In this document: piece by piece, positions 1 through 8,031 of the stretch
Numbering within the stretch: position 1 is the first letter of the stretch
How the letters are laid out: the number at the start of each line of letters is the position of its first letter
Assembly (NCBI GenBank): GCA_002163975.1
Contig: CP019636.1
Location: 1,179,001 to 1,243,000 of the forward strand
Length of the DNA stretch: 64,000 bases
Direction of reading: 5' to 3'
From: Nostocales cyanobacterium HT-58-2
GTDB taxonomy: Bacteria > Cyanobacteriota > Cyanobacteriia > Cyanobacteriales > Nostocaceae
Notes under the pieces: model-generated
Databases searched by the model: none
Seen by the model: only the letters and a program-made list of their open reading frames with translations
Told to the model about the DNA's origin: nothing
Made by a program: the position numbers and the translations under genes

Positions 1-215
1 GTTGCCTCTTCTGGGATGGGGAGTTGATAAAGCATACTCAGACCCATATCAAGCTTGGCTTCCACTTGAGCACCAACTTGTTCGTAGAGTTGTGGTTGCA
101 CTTGCTTCGCTCCAAGACTTTGACCAAAAGCCTGAACTGGAGAAGTCTCACCAATCTCAAGTCGCCCCCGTAGGCGGCGGGCGATCGCTTCTGCTGTTGT
201 GTATTTTAGTGGCAT
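1..215 (-). CDS. Phage hypothetical protein, N-terminal part, runs off left edge
   Basis: An open frame starts at the ATG at 215 and continues past position 1, giving at least 71 residues, beginning MPLKYTTAEAIARRLRGRL. It has a good purine-rich site (AAGAGACG) just before the ATG and contains HIP1-bearing codons read cleanly. It follows the head genes in the same direction and overlaps the end of the zinc-ribbon gene by 59 nt. Its place after the capsid block suggests a head-completion or neck protein, but I do not recognise the family from this fragment. Confidence 0.6.
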   Translation of the reverse strand, partial: MPLKYTTAEAIARRLRGRLEIGETSPVQAFGQSLGAKQVQPQLYEQVGAQVEAKLDMGLSMLYQLPIPEEA

Positions 216-342
216 TTTGCGTCTCTTGAACGTAGAAGTAGATGGCACAGTCGAAGCAGTGCCAATCACCCCAGCCAAAATCTTCATCAAAGTAGACGAC
301 TTCTTTGGTTGAGTTGCACCGGGGGCATTTAGGCTTGGTCAT
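157..342 (-). CDS. Small zinc-ribbon protein of the head operon
   Basis: A 61-residue product with two CxxC knuckles, CPRC at residues 7-10 and CFDC near residues 29-32, typical of a treble-clef or zinc-ribbon fold. The last 20 residues look unstructured and overlap the next gene. It lies in the minus-strand head operon between the basic 177-residue protein and the gene that leaves the window. Small zinc ribbons are common in phage structural operons, but the role here is unknown. Confidence is moderate because it is short. Confidence 0.55.
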   Translation of the reverse strand: MTKPKCPRCNSTKEVVYFDEDFGWGDWHCFDCAIYFYVQETQNATKIHNSRSDRPPPTGAT

Positions 343-363
343 CCTGCTGCGATCTCAAAATCC

Positions 364-897
364 TTATCTCCTTTTTTCGTTGTTGTAACCGACATAACCT
401 CTAGCTCTTACTTGATACGCTCCCAAATTACTTTGAGCTTTGTACCCAATACCTCGCCCGCTATTGGTAAGCTTGAATCCTTCACGGATATTGCGCCCAT
501 CTTTTCTTAAGCTTCCTGCCCCTAATACGTACCCTTCACCCTGCTTGATGGGGACAGAGGCGCGGACAGAAACACCCAAGCGCTTACCTTTGGCAACAAC
601 CTTAATTCGATTTTTGGATTTGTGAACAAGTTCCCGGCGTCCGTGACGGGTGCGGGTGTAGTAGTTGCTAAATGCAGCGTAATTATTACCGCTGCTCATA
701 CTAGCGCGACGGTTGGGGATGACACCCCACTTCTCCAATAATCCAGGTTCACCCTGTAGATAAGCTTGCCGTGCTAAGCGGAGGTTACGCTTGGGGTCAG
801 TGTACTTGGTTCGATTGGGACCAAGTAACCGAGCTGCATACGAGGCGCGAGGTTTGCGCTTTTTCTTGTCACGTCCACGCCCAAAGTGAATTCGCAT
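364..897 (-). CDS. Basic Arg/Lys/Gly-rich phage protein, function unknown
   Basis: A 177-residue, strongly basic protein beginning MRIHFGRGRDKKKRKPRAS, rich in Arg, Lys, Gly and Tyr and with few acidic residues. The composition suggests nucleic-acid contact or an interior virion component, as seen for other basic proteins encoded near capsid genes; this is inference. It lies 9 nt after the helix-hairpin-helix gene in the same operon. I do not recognise a named family. Confidence 0.65.
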   Translation of the reverse strand: MRIHFGRGRDKKKRKPRASYAARLLGPNRTKYTDPKRNLRLARQAYLQGEPGLLEKWGVIPNRRASMSSGNNYAAFSNYYTRTRHGRRELVHKSKNRIKVVAKGKRLGVSVRASVPIKQGEGYVLGAGSLRKDGRNIREGFKLTNSGRGIGYKAQSNLGAYQVRARGYVGYNNEKRR

Positions 898-906
898 AGT
901 TAGATT

Positions 907-1368
907 TTACTGATCGAAAAGCAGACGATCGTTGAGAGTTTCCCACTTCGCCTTAGATAGTGGAGCACGGGCATCTAGGTCAGCAATATTTTTGAATGGT
1001 TGTTTTTGTCGTTCCTCCACAAGTTTCTTGGCAACTGAAACCGTTACACCAGTGAGGTTTGATAATTCCTCGACAGTTGCTTGGTTAACTTGTAGTCTTG
1101 GCTGAGATGCTGTTGTGATGACCCCAGGAGCTTGAGTAAAAGTTGTCGGAGTATTGGTATTTTCAACCGAAATTTTGATTTCAGTTGCTTCAAATACTCC
1201 TATCTTTGGGCTGAAAGCAGCAATCGCGGGTTCGGTTTGGGAAACGTAGCCTTCTACAAGTAGTTCTGCAGGAAGTTCCCCCGGTTGGTAAACTCGCGGG
1301 TGATAAACGTTGCCATTGATGACGGCGTGTTGTAGGAGTCGTGCGGGTTGACTTGGATCAATCGGCAT
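907..1368 (-). CDS. Phage protein with C-terminal helix-hairpin-helix
   Basis: A 153-residue protein. The first half looks like a small beta-rich domain (residues 1-70). The C-terminal half has the pattern NQATVEELSNLTGVTVSVAKKLVEER followed by F-x-x-I-x-D-L, which matches a ComEA-like helix-hairpin-helix motif used for non-sequence-specific DNA contact. It follows the major capsid gene by 4 nt, a position usually held by head-completion or head-tail joining proteins, so a DNA-contacting connector role is plausible but inferred. Confidence 0.65.
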   Translation of the reverse strand: MPIDPSQPARLLQHAVINGNVYHPRVYQPGELPAELLVEGYVSQTEPAIAAFSPKIGVFEATEIKISVENTNTPTTFTQAPGVITTASQPRLQVNQATVEELSNLTGVTVSVAKKLVEERQKQPFKNIADLDARAPLSKAKWETLNDRLLFDQ

Positions 1369-1372
1369 AATA

Positions 1373-2515
1373 TTACTTCACCTTACGTGCGCCAAGAACT
1401 TTGGGTTGGGGAATAAAAGGAATCATCCGCGCAACCGCGTAACACCGACTCTCGGGAGGAGAGGATTTGAGCCATTCTTCCACCTTCACAAAAACACCGG
1501 GCTTGCCTTGACCTTCAATTGTTGGTCCAAACAGGCGCTTACTCATGCCTTTTGTTGCGAAGACGTAGCTATGATTAGGCAAGTACCGACCTCTCATGAA
1601 CTGCCCTGGCGCTACCTCAATCTCGTACTGCGCATCATAAATACGGATTGGGGGAACCTTGAGACGTTTGAGTGCTTGACCAAGAAGCGTCTCGTCAACA
1701 ATTGCTGGAATGGTGGAGTTTGGAAGATTATTGATGAGCCCTAGTGCTAAAGCTTGATCACGAGTCGATTGCTGGCGCAATAGGTCATCAACCAATTCCT
1801 GACTCATGAAAATCTCGTCAGGGTAGTACCCGTTGAGATTGTAAAAGGCGCGGGCGTGTTGCTGCAGATTTAGAATCCCGTTGGCATTGGCGTAGTCATT
1901 CCAAACTGCGCTACCTGGAGTGTTCCCGGTAAGTGGCGTGGGGAACAATTCAGGATAAGTATTGTAGGCAAGGCGCATAGCAACGCCACTGCGCGGGTCG
2001 GTGAAATCGACAAAGCCTTGTAGCCAAGTTTGCCAAGTGAGCACGTTGGAAAGCTTGATAATCCTTGGTTGCAGACTGTCCACGGTTCCGAAAAGCATAT
2101 CCCGAAAAGTTTCAGGGATATTTTGCATTTTGGAAAATTCCAGCATCCGGATCTCATCTTCCTCGTTAAAAACGTGGGAGATTGCCATCTTACCGAATTG
2201 GCTGCCCTCAATCTTGACAATCCGCCCAGCGCGAGTTTGAGGAATTTCCTGACCAGTGGCAATAACAGACGCGATCGCCATATTTCGCTCAATCAGATAT
2301 TCGAGAACCCGAAAATCGTCACTTTGCTGAATAGGAGCATACTCGTCCATTATCCTGTATTGGTCGAGTAGCTGCGGGTCCGGTCTTTTCCCCTCGCGCT
2401 TGAGTAAATCTTCTTTGTTAGGGTCAACAAGGAAAGCGGAAGTATTGTCAATTAAAGCATCAAGGCTTGATTTGACACGTGCAGTGTTTAGAAATTTGGC
2501 AATTGTAAGTACCAT
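1373..2515 (-). CDS. Major capsid protein (lambda E-type, HK97 fold) candidate
   Basis: A 380-residue protein with the length and order expected of the major capsid protein: it follows protease, scaffold-like and decoration-like genes and precedes a small connector gene. Features resembling the phage E-type capsid family include an N-terminal arm, a glycine/arginine-flanked loop (residues 85-110), a long central helix region, and a C-terminal stretch with a YLPNHSYVFATK element followed by a conserved-looking GxPGVFVKVEEW segment. It would form the icosahedral shell. Assignment rests on pattern and context; a structure prediction would settle the HK97 fold. Confidence 0.75.
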   Translation of the reverse strand: MVLTIAKFLNTARVKSSLDALIDNTSAFLVDPNKEDLLKREGKRPDPQLLDQYRIMDEYAPIQQSDDFRVLEYLIERNMAIASVIATGQEIPQTRAGRIVKIEGSQFGKMAISHVFNEEDEIRMLEFSKMQNIPETFRDMLFGTVDSLQPRIIKLSNVLTWQTWLQGFVDFTDPRSGVAMRLAYNTYPELFPTPLTGNTPGSAVWNDYANANGILNLQQHARAFYNLNGYYPDEIFMSQELVDDLLRQQSTRDQALALGLINNLPNSTIPAIVDETLLGQALKRLKVPPIRIYDAQYEIEVAPGQFMRGRYLPNHSYVFATKGMSKRLFGPTIEGQGKPGVFVKVEEWLKSSPPESRCYAVARMIPFIPQPKVLGARKVK

Positions 2516-2523
2516 ACTTTACC

Positions 2524-3453
2524 TCAGACTCCGTATCTAGGCGTAAAAGCAAGTCTGGGCAAAGCGTTCACAATATGCCCATCTAAGTAAGGCAGCGCTT
2601 TGGTGTTAACCATTGCACTGTCATAAGCGGCTAGAGCGCGGGGTGTATCGATGCCGTCATCATCTGTTAATAGATGATCGTGCGTGATTACACCTAGTAC
2701 CAAATCGGTAATTGTACCAATCTTGTTTCCTATCACCTGATTTGTGTTACCAGAAGCAGGGGTGATAGTTAAAGCACCAACAGACTGAGTTACGGTAACT
2801 GCTAAAGTTCCCGTGGTGGCGGCAGCTCCCTGTACAACATTTCCCACAATTTCCGCAATTTCCCCAAGATACTCGTGTGTGAACACAAGGCTATCCCCAT
2901 TAACTTCTGCTCTTAAATCGAAGAGTGCTCCTGTGGGGGATTTAGCCGCATCAAAATTATTTTTTAGCCCTTTGGCGACATCAGCAGCTGTGGTTGTTGT
3001 GGCGGTGTAACTAATAGTAGCGCCTTCAATTGTCAAGCTGAATACATTCCCCACAGCTACCGCAGCGGGGGTCACAGTTGTTACTTGCTTGTTGTTAGCA
3101 GTGTCGATAGCTGTAACAGTTCCGAAATCTGCAGCGGTCGCGTTGTTGACAGCTTGTGACTCTTGAATAGGTGTAGAGGTAGGTGTACCAATCACTTTGA
3201 GCACATCACCCACTTTAAAAGGGTAGGGATTGGACACAATCACTGTAGCGCTGCCAGATGTGTAGGGGCTTATAATTCTAGCTCTTGGTAAGAGACGATT
3301 TTTTGCTGCCAAGAATGAGCCTGCGGGGATTCGACGGAAGCCACCAACCTTGGCAATATTTGCAGGGTCAATCAACGCTCCATACAAAGACTGGGCATTG
3401 ACATTGTTGTAGAGAATTGGCTTCTCTAGGCGGAATGAAGTACGGCTAAGCAT
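2524..3453 (-). CDS. Head decoration-type protein candidate
   Basis: A 309-residue protein immediately upstream of the capsid gene. The N-terminus opens SFRLEKPILYNNVNAQS, then a Thr/Val/Ala-rich beta region (residues 70-230) with short repeats typical of beta-sandwich surface domains, and the C-terminus contains an AAYDSAMVNTKALPYLDG stretch like those of capsid decoration or fibre proteins. In lambda-like operons the gene just before the capsid gene encodes decoration protein gpD; this one is longer, possibly with an inserted beta domain. Identity is inferred from location and composition. Confidence 0.55.
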   Translation of the reverse strand: MLSRTSFRLEKPILYNNVNAQSLYGALIDPANIAKVGGFRRIPAGSFLAAKNRLLPRARIISPYTSGSATVIVSNPYPFKVGDVLKVIGTPTSTPIQESQAVNNATAADFGTVTAIDTANNKQVTTVTPAAVAVGNVFSLTIEGATISYTATTTTAADVAKGLKNNFDAAKSPTGALFDLRAEVNGDSLVFTHEYLGEIAEIVGNVVQGAAATTGTLAVTVTQSVGALTITPASGNTNQVIGNKIGTITDLVLGVITHDHLLTDDDGIDTPRALAAYDSAMVNTKALPYLDGHIVNALPRLAFTPRYGV

Positions 3454-3473
3454 TGTGTGTTGTACTTGGTTAA

Positions 3474-3501
3474 TTATCAGTTATCAGTTACCAGTTATCA
3501 C
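3474..3501. repeat. Heptameric short tandem repeat
   Basis: Four near-copies of a seven-base unit (TTATCAG, TTATCAG, TTACCAG, TTATCA) lie between the decoration-like and scaffold-like genes. Such heptamer tandem repeats are typical of heterocystous cyanobacterial chromosomes. Confidence 0.7.
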
Positions 3502-3539
3502 GTACCCGCATCGTCAGGTTTCACTGCGGCTGGTACTGT

Positions 3540-4475
3540 TTACTGGTAGCCGTGGCGACTACGGTAATCGCTGACAAATGTTTGTTGCTGTCTGACTTCC
3601 GTTTCAGGAACCTCTAAAGACTCCTGAACCATCTCGCTAAAAAACGCGCCGTAGTTGGATGGTCCGCACTGAGATTTCCAATTTAAGCAGAATTCAACAT
3701 TGTCCAAGTAATTGTGAGGGCTGGTATTGTTGGCAGCACAGAATTCACAAAATACGGAGACAGAATCAGGGTCCTCGCGGAAAGCATCGGAACCGAACAA
3801 TGTTGCGTGCTCAGCAGGAGTCAAAATGTTTTCATTAAGAAGATTTGTTCCTAGCTTTTCAAGGTGGCGCAAGCGTTGCCCCACTTCCTGTTGCTCTTGC
3901 ATAACTGAGAACTCTGCTCTAAGTTGTTCAACCTCAGCACTCATCTCACTTGTTTCAGGTTCTTCTTCGTAACCTGATTCTGCATGAGCATCTTGAGCGA
4001 TAAGTAAGAAGGTTTGATACGCTTCTTCATCGTCCGCTAAATACTCATTTGCGATCACCTCACAAGATTGCACTGTTGGGATGGCTTGCCCTGAGATGCA
4101 AGAAACAACTTCTTCTGGAGACATTCCCGCAACTTGGGAAAGTTCAGCGATGCCTTCATCTGCATCTTCGTAGTTAGAGTTGATGATTTCGGCGATCGCA
4201 GATCCTAGCTGTGCAGCAAAGGGAGCGTCAACGCCAGGATCTACATCTACCTCGATTTCCAAACCAAAGATTTCAAGTTGATTTTCGGCGTGGTCTTCAA
4301 TAGCTTGCCCGATGGTTGCGTCTACGCTGTCAGAGTCAGCTTGTCCTTGCTCCTCAACTTCAAGAAGTTCACGGATTGTTTTTCTAAAGACAGCGTAATT
4401 TTGGTCAAGGTTTTGAATTTCTTCGTATTCTGGCGGAGTTGCCAGTTCTTCTGCAACTTGTTCTTGTGTCAACAT
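3540..4475 (-). CDS. Acidic scaffold-like phage protein
   Basis: A 311-residue, very acidic protein with long Glu/Gln-rich helical stretches. A probable coiled coil covers residues about 180-225 (MSAEVEQLRAEFSVMQEQQE). Two cysteine-bearing segments lie in the C-terminal third (CEFCAANN). Acidic, helical and placed between the maturation protease and the capsid gene, it fits an internal scaffolding protein that chaperones capsid assembly and is removed or cleaved. No sequence family is recognised, so this is a positional and compositional call. Confidence 0.55.
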   Translation of the reverse strand: MLTQEQVAEELATPPEYEEIQNLDQNYAVFRKTIRELLEVEEQGQADSDSVDATIGQAIEDHAENQLEIFGLEIEVDVDPGVDAPFAAQLGSAIAEIINSNYEDADEGIAELSQVAGMSPEEVVSCISGQAIPTVQSCEVIANEYLADDEEAYQTFLLIAQDAHAESGYEEEPETSEMSAEVEQLRAEFSVMQEQQEVGQRLRHLEKLGTNLLNENILTPAEHATLFGSDAFREDPDSVSVFCEFCAANNTSPHNYLDNVEFCLNWKSQCGPSNYGAFFSEMVQESLEVPETEVRQQQTFVSDYRSRHGYQ

Positions 4476-4477
4476 AA

Positions 4478-5158
4478 TTAGTACCTACGGAAAGTGACAA
4501 CAGGTCTATAGCTGGAATAATCTTGCCTATTTCGATTCAGTAAATAGGCAGCGCCTGCGCCCGCTGCAAGCACACCTGCAGCAGCTGCACCATACCTACC
4601 AGGACGAGCTAACACATGAGAGCCTGCGCGATATCCACCACTAACTATTCGTTGCCCTAGCTTATTGCCTCCGGCTAATTTCATTCCTCTACCGTATCCT
4701 GTCCTCAATAATCCTCTTGCCCCCTTTTCTCCTGAATCAATAACTCTTGTGGCAATGGCTCCAGTTTTTGTTCGTCGAGTCATGACACTTCCGCCCCGAA
4801 CAAATACCTTCTTCCCTTTCACCGTACGGAAGTATCCCCGGCGTTGCCCGGTAGGTCCCAAGCCTGCAGCAACGTTGGCGGCACGAGTTTGACGCCGTTG
4901 CAACGAGCGCTCGGCAGTTTGGCGCATTGATTTGATCTGGGCATCTGTTGCTACGCCTCCAGCGCCTAAAGCAGCCGCGTTACGGGCTTGAGGGGTTTTT
5001 CTGTACTTTTGCCGGAGTTCGCCTAGGCGTCCTTCTGAGGGAGTAACAACAGCTACGGGTGTTGCTGCAGCTGCTGATTTTCTAGTGGCAAAGTTTGCCC
5101 AATCATCCTCATCACTAAACAAAGCTTCAATATCGTGCATTGTAAATAATAGGTTCAC
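4478..5158 (-). CDS. Basic Ala/Gly/Arg-rich protein with C-terminal hydrophobic segment
   Basis: 226 residues from a GTG start that overlaps the protease stop (GTGA) and follows a perfect AGGAGG five bases upstream, which is why the GTG is preferred over the internal ATG at 5140. The first 20 residues are acidic; the rest is basic, with Arg/Gly repeats, and residues about 190-208 (AAAAGVLAAGAGAAYLL) form a short hydrophobic segment. It may be a virion-internal or membrane-associated protein. No family recognised. Confidence 0.6.
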   Translation of the reverse strand: MNLLFTMHDIEALFSDEDDWANFATRKSAAAATPVAVVTPSEGRLGELRQKYRKTPQARNAAALGAGGVATDAQIKSMRQTAERSLQRRQTRAANVAAGLGPTGQRRGYFRTVKGKKVFVRGGSVMTRRTKTGAIATRVIDSGEKGARGLLRTGYGRGMKLAGGNKLGQRIVSGGYRAGSHVLARPGRYGAAAAGVLAAGAGAAYLLNRNRQDYSSYRPVVTFRRY

Positions 5159-6042
5159 TTTCTCCTCCTTGTTTTCAAAAGTTTCCCGTTACCGTTACCG
5201 TTAAAGACGGATAAACGAGGCGAGGAAAATGGTAATTCTTCTTCTATCTCCTCCTCGTCCCATTGACTATATTGAGCGGGTAACGGCGCGTAAGGGGGTG
5301 GGGCTTCCTGCTCCTCTTCAGGCTCTTCTTCATCAAGCCCAAGGATGCTGAGTAAATCTCCTACAAATTCATCCACAGCTTTGCGCTTGAGAGAGCCGCG
5401 ATTGATGCCTAGCATCTCGTTTTCATCAGCGCCATCAATATCCCTGATCACGCCGAACAAAATATCAAAGCATTCTTGGCACTGATCCTTGAGCTTGCGA
5501 ATTGCTCCTTGCTGCTCTTTTGCTTCGGTGTAGTTGAGTGAGAAAAGAGCAGGACCATGGATTGCAGGGAAGGCAACAGCGGACACCTCAGCAATGCGAT
5601 CGCCTTGTATATCTACGCCAGGAGATAAAAGCTTAATTAAGCCGTTCTTGACATCATCAACATATTTTTTTATGGCGACTTTGCTAAAAGCGCCTAGTTT
5701 CCCAATCAGATGGCGCATTTTAGGATTTGGCAAATCCCGCTCTGAGATGATGCGGCATTCCAAGTTGGAGGATACTTCTCCCAATTTTCTTAGCCCTTGG
5801 TCTGACACTAGGGCTTTTGAGTGATCCAGCATTAAAGGAATCTCCACACCCGTAGCGAGGGCAGCATTGCTATTGTCTACCAACCGCTGGATTCGCTCGG
5901 CGGGGAAGTGATGCACTCTTCCTTTGTTGTCCTTGTGTGTGCCCTCAATCAAAATCAGGGCATTTTTAATTAAGGCATTATTTGACTCTTGAGAACCGAC
6001 GGCGACTAGACCGCCTGCTGAATCAAAGTAGGCAGTATCCAT
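5155..6042 (-). CDS. Prohead maturation protease candidate (Mu I-like)
   Basis: 295 residues, first gene of the head operon. The N-terminal 170 residues carry hallmarks of prohead protease families: the start VHHFPAERIQRLVDNSN and the segment IPLMLDHSK (candidate catalytic His), a central LSPGVDIQG strand, and the closing IAEVSAVAFPAIHGPALF signature that ends many phage protease domains. The C-terminal 90 residues are highly acidic and Pro-rich, like a fused scaffold tail. It would cleave scaffold and capsid precursors during maturation. The next gene's GTG overlaps its stop codon, indicating translational coupling. Confidence 0.65.
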   Translation of the reverse strand: MDTAYFDSAGGLVAVGSQESNNALIKNALILIEGTHKDNKGRVHHFPAERIQRLVDNSNAALATGVEIPLMLDHSKALVSDQGLRKLGEVSSNLECRIISERDLPNPKMRHLIGKLGAFSKVAIKKYVDDVKNGLIKLLSPGVDIQGDRIAEVSAVAFPAIHGPALFSLNYTEAKEQQGAIRKLKDQCQECFDILFGVIRDIDGADENEMLGINRGSLKRKAVDEFVGDLLSILGLDEEEPEEEQEAPPPYAPLPAQYSQWDEEEIEEELPFSSPRLSVFNGNGNGKLLKTRRRK

Positions 6043-6052
6043 AATTTCAAAA

Positions 6053-6105
6053 ACAAGCTAAGCAATGCTAGCTTGTACGCATAAACCATGATTGTAAGTA
6101 CTTAC
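6053..6105. promoter_or_regulatory. Paired palindromes in divergent promoter region
   Basis: The 98-bp gap between the head operon (minus) and the XRE regulator (plus) contains two inverted repeats: ACAAGCTA (6053-6060) with TAGCTTGT (6069-6076), spaced by 8 bases, and a perfect 12-bp palindrome GTAAGTACTTAC at 6094-6105. Palindromes between divergent phage genes next to an XRE repressor are expected operators; the assignment is inferred. Confidence 0.5.
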
Positions 6106-6140
6106 TTTTTAGCTTGATTTATGACACTTCGCCATAATTT

Positions 6141-6347
6141 ATGACAACGAGGAATAGAGCCGAGTTTTTAGTGAAACTCAAGCAAGCTAGGATTGAGGCT
6201 AATCTAACTCAATGTGAGGTCGGTGCTCAGATGAATTGTTCGCAAGCGGCAATCTGTAAAAAGGAGCGAGGAGCGCGGGCAATATATGCGTGGGAGCTTT
6301 TAGAGCTTTGCAAGATTTATGGGCAGCCGTTGGATTATTTCTTGTGA
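6141..6347 (+). CDS. XRE-family helix-turn-helix regulator
   Basis: A 68-residue protein that is essentially one HTH_XRE domain: KLKQARIEANLTQCEVGAQ (helices 1-2), MNCSQAAICKKERG (recognition helix and turn), ending LLELCKIYGQPLDYFL. It is divergent from the head operon with palindromes between them, so it likely represses or controls late head genes. It has no separate oligomerisation domain, like many compact phage repressors and Cro-type proteins. The target is inferred from position. Confidence 0.75.
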   Translation: MTTRNRAEFLVKLKQARIEANLTQCEVGAQMNCSQAAICKKERGARAIYAWELLELCKIYGQPLDYFL

Positions 6348-6349
6348 AG

Positions 6350-6505
6350 AAGGCAGATGGCAGGAGGCAGAGGAGCCAGTGCGGGGGTGAAGCAGCGCTC
6401 TTTGGAGGGTATCCCTCCGCAGGCGACTGCTGAAAGGGTTTCCCGGCATAAAGCACCTGGCGTGGCAGAAGGAAATGCCCTCGTACTTCTGCCTTTTGTT
6501 AACAG
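6350..6505. repeat. Interspersed repeat-like insertion after the XRE gene
   Basis: The stretch is flanked by GGCAG-rich sequence at one end and CTTCTGCC at the other, and contains AGCGCTCTTTGGAGGG, which recurs near 54562 in the host part of the window. It encodes nothing convincing and looks like a non-coding interspersed repeat of the host lineage that entered the prophage. Confidence 0.45.
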
Positions 6506-6523
6506 AAGTTTGTAAACTTTTGT

Positions 6524-6553
6524 ATCTGGTGAATATTCACCAGATAGATTTTT
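6524..6553 (+). terminator. Perfect 22-bp palindrome followed by T-run
   Basis: ATCTGGTGAAT and its exact reverse complement form a perfect palindrome at 6524-6545, followed by AGATTTTT. As RNA it is a hairpin with a U-run, compatible with a Rho-independent terminator after the XRE gene, or an operator covering the start of the next gene, whose ATG is 8 nt further on. A near-identical copy lies at 36546-36567. Confidence 0.5.
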
Positions 6554-7132
6554 ATGCTGAGAGATGAAATTATTGCTTATCATCAAACACATACCTGTAA
6601 GGGGCAATCAAGCAAACCTCTGCTCATCAGAGCGCCTATCGCCTTAATTGAGCAATTGAACCCGCAATACAAACACCTTGATTTATTTGATACCAGCGCG
6701 TACGACACAACAGACACGGCAGATTACCTCTATCTGCGGTTACATCCTGACTACGACGTGGAGAACGACCGACTAGGGGATAAGGGACTGCGTAATACCT
6801 TTAGTTCTGCAGCAGTCTTTGCCACAGTCAATACCCGGCGGGGATTCAAAGCGATAGTGAAAGATAGGCGCAAGCTGGTATTAGATTTAATCAAAAGGTT
6901 GGTGGATATCAGTGAGTCTTCGGCTTATAACAGATATACACCCATCAAGCTAGTTGATTTCTGCCATCCCGAAGTCGATGCACCTATCTACAACGGGGAG
7001 CCAGCAACAATTAGATGGGGCGCGATCGCACTTGATGCAAACCTTCCTTCTTTGGTTCGTGTCGGCTCAGAAGATTACTTCAAGAAAGATTGGGGATTTA
7101 CGTTTAAGGAATCAATATTGAGGCTGAACTAA
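6554..7132 (+). CDS. Phage hypothetical protein, tail-module type
   Basis: 192 residues with no hydrophobic segments, and patterns typical of small phage structural or virion-associated proteins in cyanobacteria. No family recognised. There is no obvious ribosome-binding site before the ATG because the palindrome at 6524-6545 occupies that position, so expression may depend on that element or on a later start. Its stop overlaps the next gene's ATG (TAATG), indicating co-translation with the structural protein downstream. Confidence 0.6.
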   Translation: MLRDEIIAYHQTHTCKGQSSKPLLIRAPIALIEQLNPQYKHLDLFDTSAYDTTDTADYLYLRLHPDYDVENDRLGDKGLRNTFSSAAVFATVNTRRGFKAIVKDRRKLVLDLIKRLVDISESSAYNRYTPIKLVDFCHPEVDAPIYNGEPATIRWGAIALDANLPSLVRVGSEDYFKKDWGFTFKESILRLN

Positions 7133-8031
7133 TGACAACTTTTGATGAGAATGGACACGACACGACAGCAACGTGGAGAACACAGCTTGTAGGGGGCGTC
7201 GATTCACAAGGCAAAATACGCCCATTAGCTGTGAACAACAAAGGGGAATTTATAAGCAAACAGGAGAGCACTGCTAGCGACAACGCGACAGCAACCAACC
7301 AACAGACAGAGATTCAAAAACTTGAAAGCTTACTTGCTGGGCTTAACTTCTTGCTACTTGAATTGCAGCAAAAAACTGAACCTGGAGATACACAGAAAAT
7401 AGCAGGGAGGGTAGATTTAGGGGATACAGGTAGCCTGGCAAAAGCTACCGATATTCAAGCAGTACGCGATCGTCTGCCTGCGACGCTCGCACCAGCAGAC
7501 AGATTAAAAGTTGATCTTCCTAGCACAATTCTTGAGAGACTCAATCTATTACTACCAGAAGGCAAAGACATTACAGACGCACCTATGCCTGCTGGCGGTA
7601 CTGGGGCAAGAGGATGGTTAAGCGCTATTTGGCAAGTGATATCTTCTCGCTTACCTGCACTGGTTAACAATCGATTACCTATTGACTTAATTGGAACTTT
7701 TACTAGTACTTTACCAAGCTTAACCACTGGGCAAACAAACGGATTGCAGCTTAGTTCCAGAGGTGAACTGTACACAAGTTTTGTTGATCTTGTTAATTCT
7801 CCAGCAAATATTACCACTGCCGATACTAGTAGTAATGCACCTATAGTTGGTGCAAACAACCAGAATCTCATTACCGGAAATCCAACAAACGGTAGTGCCG
7901 TGTCTGCAAATATTACAGGTGAAAGTTCTTTTGCTTTATTAATTACTGGAACTTTTGCAGGTACGCTTCAATTCGAGAGATCACTTGATAATGGAGTAAC
8001 TTGGACTAGGGCGTGTTTTAAAACTCGATAA
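7132..8031 (+). pseudogene. Phage structural protein, 3' end disrupted by IS5-family insertion
   Basis: 299 codons, but the last eight (from 8008) lie at or inside an insertion sequence. The N-terminus (WRTQLVGGVDSQGKIRPLAVN) is a common opening of virion surface proteins; a helical section (60-90) precedes beta-rich repeats, and residues 262-292 (LLITGTFAGTLQFERSLDNG) match a widespread phage beta-sandwich that normally continues for some 60 residues. Removing the IS and one CTAG duplicate leaves an open frame of only about ten more codons (stop at 8983-8985), so sequence beyond the insertion was lost too. Likely a tail or fibre surface protein. Confidence 0.65.
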
